Shown here: positions 33,591 through 42,198 of the stretch, one piece after another
How positions within the stretch are numbered: the first letter of the stretch is position 1
How the letters are laid out: every line of letters begins with the position of its first letter
From: JAZDJP01 sp043803805
Lineage (GTDB): Bacteria; Planctomycetota; JAZDJP01
Length of the DNA stretch: 64,000 nucleotides
Direction: 5' to 3'
Assembly (NCBI GenBank): GCA_043803805.1
Contig: JAZDJP010000084.1
Span: 121,673-185,672 of the forward strand
Made by a program: the position numbers and the translations under genes
Notes under the pieces: generated by a model
Database searches by the model: none
Told to the model about the DNA's origin: nothing
The model's input: the letters and a program-made list of their open reading frames with translations, nothing else

Positions 33591-36266
33591 ATGAAGAAAG
33601 AAACGCGCATCACCGGCATCGTTCTGGCGGCCCTGTATTACGCCGTCATGTTCCCGAGCCCCGCCCATGCCGTGGTGCCGGTCCTTGTGGGACCTCTCCA
33701 GGCGTTGATGGCGCTGCTCCCGGCCATTCTCGCGGCGCTGGGGGGGATGCTCCTGGCCGTGTTCAAGCCGTCCGCCATGAAAAAGTTCCTTCAGCTCCTC
33801 TGGGCCCAGAAACTCCAGGTCCTGGCCACGGTGGCCGTCATTGCCGGGTTGGTATACGGGTGCCAGGCGCTCTTCCCCGGCTGGAGCGGGCCGGTGAAGG
33901 AACTGGAGAAGGCCGATCGCGAATCACCCATGTTCCGCGGCGGGCCGGAACGGCGGGGCGTGGCCGACAACATGCCCGGGCCCGTCGAGAGCAGCATCAA
34001 CTGGGCCTTCACCAAGGACGTCCGGACGTTTTATTCCACCCCCTCCGTGGTCGGGAACCGGGTATACGCCACTTCCGCGGACAAGGGGCCGTTCCGGGAC
34101 AGCGGGGCGGTGTACTGCCTGGACGCGGATACGGGAAACGTCGTGTGGAAGGTGTCTCCGAAGGGGTTCCGGGCCACGTTCTCCTCCCCGGCGGTATCGG
34201 GTAAATATCTGGTCTGCGGGGAGGGGCTTCATTTCACCCGGGATGCCCGCGTCTTCTGCCTGGACATCAGCGATGAGAAGAATGTCAAGATCCTTTGGGA
34301 TTACCGCACCAAGAGTCATGTGGAATCTTCCCCCTGCATCGCGGACGGGCGCGTTTACGTCGGGGCCGGAGATGACGGATATTATTGCTTCGACCTCGCT
34401 CCCGGGCCGGACGGCCAGGCGAAGGTTCTCTGGCATACGGATACGGCCAAGGTTCCCGACGCCGAGACCTGTCCGGCGGTGGCGGGCGGAAAGGTGTATG
34501 TGGGGCTCGGGGTGGGGGGCAACGGCGTGGCGTGTCTGGACGCGGCCACCGGCGCCGTGGCGTGGAAGGCGGCGACGCCCTATCCCGTGTTTGGCCCGCC
34601 GACCGTGGTGGGCGGAAAGGTCATCGTGGGGATGGGGCTGGCGAATTTCATCGAATCCGAGGAGCAGGTCATCCTCAAGGAGACGGAGAAGTTGAAGAAG
34701 AAGGGACTGCCCGAGGCCGAACTGAAGGCGGCCCTGAAGGAGTTCAAGGTCACCGGAGAAGTGTGGGCGCTGGACGCGGCCACGGGGAATCCGGTCTGGA
34801 AATTCACGGCCCCCCGGAGCGTCCTGGGCGCGGTGGCGGCGGCGAATGACAAGTTGTTCTTCGGTTGTAATGACGGGTCGTTCTTCCGGCTGAACATGGA
34901 TGGGAAGAAGGAACTCGCGTGGAACGCCCGCGCGCCCGTCCTCACGTGTCCGGCCGTCACGGATGACAACGTATATATCGTGACGACGACGGGGAAACTC
35001 TACGGGTTGTCCGCCGACACGTTCGAACTGGTCCTGGAACACACGGTTGGCACGACGGGGTTGTTCCTGAGTTCGCCCACGGTCGGACGGAGCCACGTGT
35101 ATGTCGGTTCCAGCGATTTCGGCCTGCAGTGCCTGGGGCTTCCCAGCGGCGTCCGGAAGGAGCCGGTGTGGGCCGGGCACATGGGCGGCGCGGGGGGCGC
35201 GGGATGGATTGATGGAAGTCCCCTCCCGGCCAGTGGCGTTCTGGCCGGCCGGTACCCCGAGGCCCCGGAAGGCGAAGAGACGGCTCCGGCCGCGGTCATC
35301 TCCGCGCCGTCGGCCGCCTCCAGGGACATGCTCTTCGTTCCCGTGGCGGACGGCGCCCGGAAGGGTCTCGCCGGCCTTGCCACCGGGAAAAAACTCGCCG
35401 AGAAGTGGTTCGTGGCGACGCCCAACGGCGTTTCGATATCCCCGGCGGCCGGGGGCGACCGCGTATACGTCACGGACGGCGGGAACGGCGACGGCAATCG
35501 GAATCTCCAGTGTCTGGATGCCGCGACCGGGAACGTCAAATGGAAGATTCCGGTGGCTCCGGGGGTGTCCGGCGCTTTCCTCCTGGCGGAGGACGTCGTT
35601 CTGGTGCAGGACAAGCCGGGCGTCCTGGTCGCGGTGGATGTCTCGGGGCAGGCGGCCTGGCGGCGGACCGTCGGGGAGATGATCGGCACCGCGGCCGTCG
35701 CGGAGACGGTCATCGCGGTGGCGGTGAAGGATCCGCCGTCTCTGGCGCTTCTGGATCGCGTGACGGGCCGCGAACTCTGGCGCGTTCCGGTGGAGGCGGG
35801 TGTGACGACGGGGCCGGTCGTCCGCCCGGATAATGTCATTTGTGTCGGGACGAAGGCCGGCGTCGAGGCGCGGAATCCCGCCGACGGCGCGAAGGCCTGG
35901 ACGGCCGATGTCGGGGCGGTGTCCGGGACGCTGGCGACCGCGCGGAACTTCATCGCCGGCGCCTGCCCGGGAACGTCGGACATCGCGATCCTCGACGGAA
36001 ACGGGAATATCCTCACCCGTCTCGCGGAGGCCCTGCCGGGGATGCCGCCGGTGATGGCCCGCGACGCCCTCCTGTATTTTTCCACAACGAAGGAGATCCG
36101 GCGGGTGGAGCTGGAAAAATGGAATCCTCTGATCTGGACGAAGACGGACTTCCTCGGCGAGGTCACGTCGCCGGCGGTCCTGGTGAATTCGCAGGTGTAT
36201 TTCGGCGTCCGCCGTCAGGAGGATGGGAAAATCGGTCTCGTGGTCGAAAAGGGGAAAAAGCAATGA
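33591..36266 (+). CDS. Membrane-anchored PQQ-type beta-propeller protein
   Basis: An 891-aa protein with a hydrophobic N-terminus (signal-like MKKETRITGIVLAALYYAV, then two more hydrophobic helices to about residue 90) and a large PQQ/YVTN-type propeller. Blade motifs such as VYCLDADTGNVVWK, ACLDAATGAVAWK, WALDAATGNPVWK, QCLDAATGNVKWK and LLDRVTGRELWR recur through the protein. There is no cytochrome motif or obvious PQQ-enzyme active-site Asp, so it is likely a binding or assembly propeller rather than a dehydrogenase. It overlaps the dikinase start by four bases (ATGA), and the EMC3-like gene follows 12 nt after the dikinase. ATG 33591 is preferred over in-frame codons from 33405, as it begins the signal-like segment. 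Confidence 0.83.
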   Translation: MKKETRITGIVLAALYYAVMFPSPAHAVVPVLVGPLQALMALLPAILAALGGMLLAVFKPSAMKKFLQLLWAQKLQVLATVAVIAGLVYGCQALFPGWSGPVKELEKADRESPMFRGGPERRGVADNMPGPVESSINWAFTKDVRTFYSTPSVVGNRVYATSADKGPFRDSGAVYCLDADTGNVVWKVSPKGFRATFSSPAVSGKYLVCGEGLHFTRDARVFCLDISDEKNVKILWDYRTKSHVESSPCIADGRVYVGAGDDGYYCFDLAPGPDGQAKVLWHTDTAKVPDAETCPAVAGGKVYVGLGVGGNGVACLDAATGAVAWKAATPYPVFGPPTVVGGKVIVGMGLANFIESEEQVILKETEKLKKKGLPEAELKAALKEFKVTGEVWALDAATGNPVWKFTAPRSVLGAVAAANDKLFFGCNDGSFFRLNMDGKKELAWNARAPVLTCPAVTDDNVYIVTTTGKLYGLSADTFELVLEHTVGTTGLFLSSPTVGRSHVYVGSSDFGLQCLGLPSGVRKEPVWAGHMGGAGGAGWIDGSPLPASGVLAGRYPEAPEGEETAPAAVISAPSAASRDMLFVPVADGARKGLAGLATGKKLAEKWFVATPNGVSISPAAGGDRVYVTDGGNGDGNRNLQCLDAATGNVKWKIPVAPGVSGAFLLAEDVVLVQDKPGVLVAVDVSGQAAWRRTVGEMIGTAAVAETVIAVAVKDPPSLALLDRVTGRELWRVPVEAGVTTGPVVRPDNVICVGTKAGVEARNPADGAKAWTADVGAVSGTLATARNFIAGACPGTSDIAILDGNGNILTRLAEALPGMPPVMARDALLYFSTTKEIRRVELEKWNPLIWTKTDFLGEVTSPAVLVNSQVYFGVRRQEDGKIGLVVEKGKKQ

Positions 36267-39079
36267 AGCGCTGGATTTATTTTTTCGGGGACGGCGCGCC
36301 GGAGATCGATTCCGGGCGGAAGGATATCCTGGGCGGGAAGGGCGCGAGCCTCGTCGAGATGAGCCACGCGGGCCTTCCGGTGCCGCCCGGGTTCATCATC
36401 TCCACCGAGGCCTGCCAGGCTTATTTCGAGGGCGGGAATCTCTGGCCGGAGGGGCTTGAGGCGGAGGTGAGGACGAATCTCGCGCGCCTGGAGAAGGTTA
36501 CGGGCCAGCGCTTTGGGAGCGGGAAACAGCCGCTCTTTGTGTCCGTGCGTTCCGGCGCCGCGGTGTCCATGCCGGGCATGATGGACACGATTCTCAATTG
36601 CGGCGTCTATCCCCGGATATGGTGCCCGGGGGCCGGCACGTGCGCCACCCACCCCTGCGCGATCCTCAACTGCGGCATCTATCCCAAGCTTGTGGAGGAG
36701 GTCGGCGACACGCCGATTTTCTGGAGGGTCTATCTCCAGTTCGTGGCGCAATTCGCAAAAACCGTTCACGAGATTCCCTCGGAATCGTTCATGCGACACG
36801 GAAGCGCGAAACCGGAGGATTTTTCGTTCGCCTCCGCCCAGCGCGCCCTTCGTCTCTACCGGGACAAGACGCGGTCGGATTTCCCCGAGGAGCCGTGGGC
36901 GGCGCTTGCCGCGTGCATCAACGCCGTCTTCAATTCCTGGAACAACGAACGGGCCATCGCCTACCGCAAGCGGAACGACATCCGGAAACTCTTCGGAACG
37001 GCGGTCACGGTGCAGTCCATGTTCCCGTCGCACCTTTCGGGGATTCTTTTCACGCAGGATCCGAACAACCTGGCCGCCAACCGCATGATCATCGAGGCCT
37101 CCTACGGCCTTGGGGAGGCGGTCGTTTCCGGCGATGTCACGCCGGACCGTTTTGTCGTGCCGCGCGACAATCCGGCCGTTTACGAGACGGTGCTGGGGAA
37201 CAAAAACGCGCTCGTCCGGGCCTTTGGCGACGAGGACCCCGTGGATCCGGCGGTCCCGTGCCTTTCGAAGGAACAGGTTGCCCAGCTCTGCGAGGCCGGA
37301 CTCAAAATCGAAAAACATTTCGGCCGGCCGCAGGACATCGAGTGGGGATTCGCGAGGGGGAAATTCGCGCTTCTCCAGTGCCGGTCCATACGCGGCCTGG
37401 ATATTCTGGAGGACGTGGAGCGTGGACGGAAGGCGGAGATCGAACGCCTGACGGCTCTGGCGAAGGACCGCGCCCGCGTCTGGGTGACTCACAACCTCGG
37501 CGAGACCCTGCGGGTGCCCACGCCGCTCACCTGGGACATTGTGAAACACTTCATGAGCGGGGACGGCGGTTTCGGCCTCATGTACCGGCAGTTGGGGTAC
37601 CTCCCATCCAGGGAAGTGTGTCGGGACGGGTTCCTCGATCTCGTGAACGGGCGCATTTACGCCGATCCGGAACGCCTTTCCCAGTTGTTCTGGGAGGGGA
37701 TGCCGATGGCATACGACCTCGATGCGGTGCTCAAGGACAAAAATCTGCTCGATCAGGCGCCGTCGCGGTTTGACGCCGAACGGGCCGACGGAAAGTTCCT
37801 GGCCAAACTGCCCAAGACGGTGATCGCCATGCTCCGGAGTTCCCGGATCACCAAGCGGATGCGGAGGAACGCGAAGGAATATTTTGAGAATGAGGTTCTC
37901 CCCACGTATCTGGCCTACGTGAAAGCGAAGCGCGGGCAGGACCTGACGAAGAGGACCACCGCCGAAGTCGTGGCGGAACTTCGGGAACGGACGCGGAAGG
38001 CGCTGGATGAATTCGGCCCGGAGTCCCTCAAGCCCGGCTTTTTCGCCGGGGTGGCGTACGGCGCCGTCGAGGGGACGCTCATCGAGATCCTGGGCCCGGA
38101 GGAGGGTGGGGCTCTCGCGCGGACGCTCACGATGGGGCTCGATGGCGACACCACCGTTGAACAGAATCTGATCCTTTACCGGGTGGCGAAGGGGGACGCG
38201 ACGATTTCCGAATTTCTGGAGCGGTTCGGCCACCGCGCGGTGGGGGAGATGGAACTTGCCGAATCGCGCTGGCGCGAGGATTCCACGTACATCGAGCAGA
38301 TGGTGGCCACCTTCAAGACCATCACGGGACGTTCCCCGCACGACATCCATGAGGAGAACTCCGTCAAGCGCGCCGTCGCCGAAAAATCGCTCCGTGAAGC
38401 GCTGACCCGGGGCGGGGGGGCGGCGCTTCTCGAGGATATTCAGGCGAATCTCAAGGACGCCCAGGCGCTCCTTCCGTATCGCGAAAGCGGCAAGCATTAT
38501 CTCATGATGGGATACGAGGTCATCCGTCTCGCCATCCTGGAGTTGTCGCGGCGGTGGGACCTCGGCCGGGACGTTTTCTTCCTGCGCCTCGACGAGCTGG
38601 ACCGTTACGAGGCCGAGAAGGCCCGTTTGTCGGGCGAGATCGCGGCGCGCAAGCTCCGGTGGCAGTCCGCCCAGCGTCTCGAGATGCCCGACGTCATCGA
38701 CTCGCGAAATCTGGAAAAACTCGGTCTCCCCCAGGAGTACGCCTCGGCGACGGAATTCAAGGGGGATGCCGTGGCCTCCGGTGTCGGCGTCGGCCCGGCG
38801 GCCATCGTCTTCGACCCGCGGGAGGCGGGGGACATCGGGACGGGATATATTCTGGTTTGTCCCTCGACCGACCCCGGATGGACGGCCCTGTTCATCAACG
38901 CGCGGGGGTTGATTGTGGAACGCGGCGGGATCCTTTCCCATGGCGCCATCGTCGCCCGCGACTTCGGCATTCCCGCGGTGGTCCTGCCGGGGGCCACGAG
39001 CCGCATTCCGAAGAAGGCGCAGATCCGGGTGGATGGGAACCGCGGGAGTGTCACGGTGCTTGACGTGAAGCAATCCTAG
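36263..39079 (+). CDS. PEP-synthase/PPDK-related dikinase without PEP-pyruvate barrel (rifampicin-phosphotransferase-like layout)
   Basis: A 938-aa phosphotransferase. The N-terminal ATP-grasp domain begins YFFGDGAPE and GGKGASLVEMSHAGLPVPPGF, as in pyruvate phosphate dikinase. The block SVRSGAAVSMPGMMD and a nucleotide-binding half ending EWGFARGKFALLQCRSI follow. The middle 400 residues are helical, including RFGHRAVGEMELAESRW. The phosphohistidine domain is at the very C-terminus (GGILSHGAIVARDFGIPAVV, catalytic His), with no TIM barrel after it. PPDK and PEP synthase both need that barrel, so this enzyme cannot be a normal one. The layout matches rifampicin phosphotransferase and its relatives, which phosphorylate other acceptors from ATP. 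An unusual 24-residue internal duplication (ILNCGVYP/ILNCGIYP) lies at residues 110-141. The gene is co-translated with the propeller gene. Confidence 0.85.
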   Translation: MKRWIYFFGDGAPEIDSGRKDILGGKGASLVEMSHAGLPVPPGFIISTEACQAYFEGGNLWPEGLEAEVRTNLARLEKVTGQRFGSGKQPLFVSVRSGAAVSMPGMMDTILNCGVYPRIWCPGAGTCATHPCAILNCGIYPKLVEEVGDTPIFWRVYLQFVAQFAKTVHEIPSESFMRHGSAKPEDFSFASAQRALRLYRDKTRSDFPEEPWAALAACINAVFNSWNNERAIAYRKRNDIRKLFGTAVTVQSMFPSHLSGILFTQDPNNLAANRMIIEASYGLGEAVVSGDVTPDRFVVPRDNPAVYETVLGNKNALVRAFGDEDPVDPAVPCLSKEQVAQLCEAGLKIEKHFGRPQDIEWGFARGKFALLQCRSIRGLDILEDVERGRKAEIERLTALAKDRARVWVTHNLGETLRVPTPLTWDIVKHFMSGDGGFGLMYRQLGYLPSREVCRDGFLDLVNGRIYADPERLSQLFWEGMPMAYDLDAVLKDKNLLDQAPSRFDAERADGKFLAKLPKTVIAMLRSSRITKRMRRNAKEYFENEVLPTYLAYVKAKRGQDLTKRTTAEVVAELRERTRKALDEFGPESLKPGFFAGVAYGAVEGTLIEILGPEEGGALARTLTMGLDGDTTVEQNLILYRVAKGDATISEFLERFGHRAVGEMELAESRWREDSTYIEQMVATFKTITGRSPHDIHEENSVKRAVAEKSLREALTRGGGAALLEDIQANLKDAQALLPYRESGKHYLMMGYEVIRLAILELSRRWDLGRDVFFLRLDELDRYEAEKARLSGEIAARKLRWQSAQRLEMPDVIDSRNLEKLGLPQEYASATEFKGDAVASGVGVGPAAIVFDPREAGDIGTGYILVCPSTDPGWTALFINARGLIVERGGILSHGAIVARDFGIPAVVLPGATSRIPKKAQIRVDGNRGSVTVLDVKQS

Positions 39080-39091
39080 GAGAGAGCGAAC

Positions 39092-39958
39092 ATGGAAGTC
39101 CTGAACTGGCTGAATCAGATGGTCCTGGATCTGATGGATCCCGTCCTCGGGTGGATGCTGGCGCTGCACCGGGACGTCATCATCATCGCCATCGGGGTGG
39201 TGACGGGAGCGATCCTGGTCGCGGTTCGGTTGTTTTCCACGAATCAGGATCTTCTCAAGCGGGTCTTCGAGGACAAGAAGCGTCTCGGCGCGCTCATCAA
39301 GGAAGCCAAGGCCGGGAAGGACAAGGCCGCCCTTCAGCGCCACCGGAATGTGAATGGCTCGATCGCCATGAAAGCCATGATGCAGGAGGGCTGGCCGCTT
39401 CTGGCGTCACTCCTTCCGATCGCGCTTCTGGGGACGTGGGCGTTCCAACGGCTCGAGTTCCATCCGCCCGGGGCGGGGGAGCTCGTGGAGGTCGTTGCGT
39501 ACTACCCGGTTTCCGCCGTGGAGACCGTGATTCACATCGTTCCGCAGGAAGGGCTGGTTCCCGAAGGCGGCTGGGTCCGGCAACTGAAGGAAGTCACGGA
39601 TCAAGGGCAGGTGTATGCCGAGGCCACCTGGAAAATCAAGGCCGATCCGCGGCCCAAGCCCTACGTTTTGGAATTCCGTCACAAGGCCGGGACGGTGTCG
39701 AACACGGTGCTCGTGGGGCAGAGGACGTACGAGCCGGCGATCACGGATTGCGGGAAGGAACGGATCCTCGAAGTCCGGATGAAACCCGTGAAGATGTTCG
39801 GATTTATCCCGGCCCTTCCTCCCCCTCCGCCGCTCCTGCCGGTCGGATTCTTTCAATATTGGCCGGCGGTGCTTGTCCTTCCGCCCTGGCTGGTGGGGTA
39901 TTTTATCGTCGCCATACCTTCCGTAAGCCTTTTCAAAAAGGTGTTCGGCATTTATTGA
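39092..39958 (+). CDS. EMC3/TMCO1-family (DUF106-like) membrane protein with periplasmic insertion
   Basis: A 288-aa inner-membrane protein, probably of the Oxa1/YidC-like insertase superfamily. Visible parts: membrane helix 1 (residues about 22-45) and a cytoplasmic Lys/Arg-rich coiled coil (DLLKRVFEDKKRLGALIKEA, then QRHRNVNGSIAMKAMM). Membrane helix 2 is around residues 95-115. A roughly 120-residue beta-rich domain comes next, then helix 3 near the C-terminus (WPAVLVLPPWLVGYFIVAI). EMC3-like proteins normally have helix 2 directly followed by helix 3; the inserted soluble domain is unusual. It is the third gene of the propeller-dikinase operon, which suggests a membrane complex, but no function is established. 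A GGAGAG ribosome binding site precedes the ATG. Confidence 0.7.
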   Translation: MEVLNWLNQMVLDLMDPVLGWMLALHRDVIIIAIGVVTGAILVAVRLFSTNQDLLKRVFEDKKRLGALIKEAKAGKDKAALQRHRNVNGSIAMKAMMQEGWPLLASLLPIALLGTWAFQRLEFHPPGAGELVEVVAYYPVSAVETVIHIVPQEGLVPEGGWVRQLKEVTDQGQVYAEATWKIKADPRPKPYVLEFRHKAGTVSNTVLVGQRTYEPAITDCGKERILEVRMKPVKMFGFIPALPPPPPLLPVGFFQYWPAVLVLPPWLVGYFIVAIPSVSLFKKVFGIY

Positions 39959-39968
39959 CCGGAAGGTG

Positions 39969-42182
39969 TTATTCCAGCACCAGCGTCCCCAGTTTGTCCT
40001 CGGGCGATTTTGATTCGTATGTGACGCCCCACGCCGAAATCTCGCTTCCGTAACGCGCCGGGGGATTCCTGCCGGGGGAGGTCTCCATTCGGAAGACGTT
40101 GAGTCCGAGTTTCGTTCCCGTTGGCGGCGCGGCGTCAAATCCGAGATCGGCCCACGGGATGCGGATTTCGGCCGTCCATTTTTTGCCGTTTGCGTTCTTC
40201 CGTGTCGCCGCCGTCCATGCGCCGTTCCATGACGGGTCCCGGTTCCGGGCGTCATGGAGAATGCCGATGCCGGTCACCACAAAACTCCGGAAATCCTTCC
40301 CGTCGGGGGTTTGGGATATCAGCAGATTCAGGTGTTCGTCCTGGAGACACTCCTTCGAATCGCGCGCCTCGGCCCTGGCGCGGCCGACGTTGGCGTTGTC
40401 GTCGGCGCAATCGGCGGCGAAATAGAGGCCGTCGGGCCCCCGGAGGACCTGTACGGTTGTGGGGACATCGGGTGGCGTGCCATCGTAATCCATCGTGAAG
40501 GCACCCAGCGTGGCCGCGGCGCTCCAGACGGCATCCGTGAGGCTCCCGTTCACACGCGGGGCGGTCCCGGCGGGGGCGAAGACTCCGGGGGCGGCGTACA
40601 CCCGGATATGCCGCCGATGGCGGAAGATCCTCTGACCCCCGGGATCCACCGCGAATAAAAGGGCGGGCACGGGGAAGGGGGCGCCGCCCGCGGGGAGGCG
40701 CACCCGGAACGAAAATTTTGCCTCCTTGCCGGGCGCAACCGTGAAATCCGTCGCCGGCGGATCGAAGGTCCATCCCGGCGGGGCGGGTTCCCAAACGGCT
40801 TTCCCGGAAAGGGTCCGCGGCGTGAGGTTGGGGTACACCGCCTCGACGGTCGCGTCAATGGGATCGTCAGGCGATTCCCGTTTCACGGACATGAATTTCG
40901 TTTTCTCCCAAAGGACGTTCCGGGCGATATCCCGTGTGAGCGTGTCGGCCACCTCGGCCTTCGTGATCGTATCCGGAAGGGGGCCTTTGCGGGGGATGGT
41001 GAACGTGTCGAGCGTCACCCCGTCGGGGGTGACGGCCCGGGCCTCTATTTTTTGAGCGGAAACGTCCACGACGACGTGGTGGAGTCCCTTCGACTTCACG
41101 GCGACAAACGGCAGTTCCGGCAGGGGGGCCTCCGGCGCTCCGCCCCGGGCGGAAATCACGTAGGTGATGCCTCGCGCCCCGGCCTCGGGCGCGATGGGTT
41201 TCAGCCGCGCATAGTAGTGATTGTGGCCGCAGAAGGCGATATCGGGGGTCAGGCGTTCGAGGAGCGGTGCGAGGTTGATGTAAAGGGGGATGAGCAAGGA
41301 TCCCGGAGTTCCGCTCGGATGCGGAACGTGGGGCGGCACGTGCATCTGGGCGATGAGCCAGTTTTTTCGGGGACGGGCGATCTCCTCCTCGAGCCATTTC
41401 GTCTGGGCGCTTTTCCCGTCGAATTTATCATAACTGTCGAGGGTGAGGATTCTTACGGGTCCGGCGTCCGCGGCATGGTAGAACGTCTCGCCCGGGAGGT
41501 CGAAGAGTTTCCGCAGGGTTGGGGAGTGCTCTTCATGGTTCCCGAGGGCAGGGAGGATGGGGACGTGGGCGGCGAGAGCCCGCGCCGGGCCGAAATATTC
41601 CGTGTCCCACAGGGCATCAATGGTGCCTTGCGAAACGAGGTCGCCCGAAATGAGGACCAGACGCGGCCGGTCCCGGAGAATGGCATCGGCCACGGCCTTG
41701 TGGTCGTCGGGGTTGGATCGGGTGTCGCCGTACACCACCATCCGGAACGGGCGGCTCTCGTCCCCATCCCGGGGCATCGTCATGAAGGTGAAGGGGCCCG
41801 CGGTCGTTCCGGCGACGGACACGGTGTACCGGCAGACGGTGTCGGCCGGGAGCGACGAGATACGGATGAAAAAGGAGTCCCGCTCCGGAATGAATTTCCC
41901 GCGGCCCTCGACCGGTTTTCCACCCTCGGGCGATACCCGTACGATGACCTCGGTTCCCAGGAGGGCCGGCACGGGTTTCCCGAGGAAACTCGCCCCGTCC
42001 GCGGTGACCCGTTGGATGACCGGGCCGCGGTCCAGAAGGGTTTTCGCGGCCTCCACGGCGGCCATGTTGGCCGGCGGGGGCAACGGGATGACGGGTTCTC
42101 CGGCCCGGGCCCATCCGGACGCAATCAACAGCAGCGCAATGGAGGGGGATCGGAGGAACAATAATCGTGGGGACGTGTTCAC
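39969..42182 (-). CDS. Secreted metallophosphoesterase with C-terminal CBM9/DOMON-like domain
   Basis: A 737-aa exported protein. After a signal peptide (hydrophobic LLFLRSPSIALLLIASGWARA) comes a fibronectin-like domain, as in purple acid phosphatases. The calcineurin-like phosphoesterase fold then shows VYGDTRSN (about residue 150), ISGDLVSQG, ALGNHEEHS (about 214), AQMHVPPH and GHNHYYA (about 320). All metal-ligand motifs look complete. The last 180 residues (SLTDAVWSAAATLG to SKSPEDKLGTLVLE) resemble the CBM9/DOMON-type sugar- or haem-binding domain of secreted enzymes. A GTG start at 42182 has GGAGG eight bases upstream on the minus strand and avoids overlap with the preceding gene, so it is preferred to ATG 42221. 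The likely role is periplasmic or extracellular phosphate-ester hydrolysis. Confidence 0.87.
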   Translation of the reverse strand: MNTSPRLLFLRSPSIALLLIASGWARAGEPVIPLPPPANMAAVEAAKTLLDRGPVIQRVTADGASFLGKPVPALLGTEVIVRVSPEGGKPVEGRGKFIPERDSFFIRISSLPADTVCRYTVSVAGTTAGPFTFMTMPRDGDESRPFRMVVYGDTRSNPDDHKAVADAILRDRPRLVLISGDLVSQGTIDALWDTEYFGPARALAAHVPILPALGNHEEHSPTLRKLFDLPGETFYHAADAGPVRILTLDSYDKFDGKSAQTKWLEEEIARPRKNWLIAQMHVPPHVPHPSGTPGSLLIPLYINLAPLLERLTPDIAFCGHNHYYARLKPIAPEAGARGITYVISARGGAPEAPLPELPFVAVKSKGLHHVVVDVSAQKIEARAVTPDGVTLDTFTIPRKGPLPDTITKAEVADTLTRDIARNVLWEKTKFMSVKRESPDDPIDATVEAVYPNLTPRTLSGKAVWEPAPPGWTFDPPATDFTVAPGKEAKFSFRVRLPAGGAPFPVPALLFAVDPGGQRIFRHRRHIRVYAAPGVFAPAGTAPRVNGSLTDAVWSAAATLGAFTMDYDGTPPDVPTTVQVLRGPDGLYFAADCADDNANVGRARAEARDSKECLQDEHLNLLISQTPDGKDFRSFVVTGIGILHDARNRDPSWNGAWTAATRKNANGKKWTAEIRIPWADLGFDAAPPTGTKLGLNVFRMETSPGRNPPARYGSEISAWGVTYESKSPEDKLGTLVLE

Positions 42183-42198
42183 GCGCGGTCCTCCGGTC

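Noticed and set aside
36263..39079. Canonical pyruvate phosphate dikinase or PEP synthase
   Set aside because: The PEP/pyruvate-binding barrel that both enzymes need is absent; the phospho-His domain ends the protein.
36215..39343. Minus-strand open frame of 1042 codons across the dikinase
   Set aside because: No recognisable motif; it mirrors the dikinase codons in high-GC sequence.
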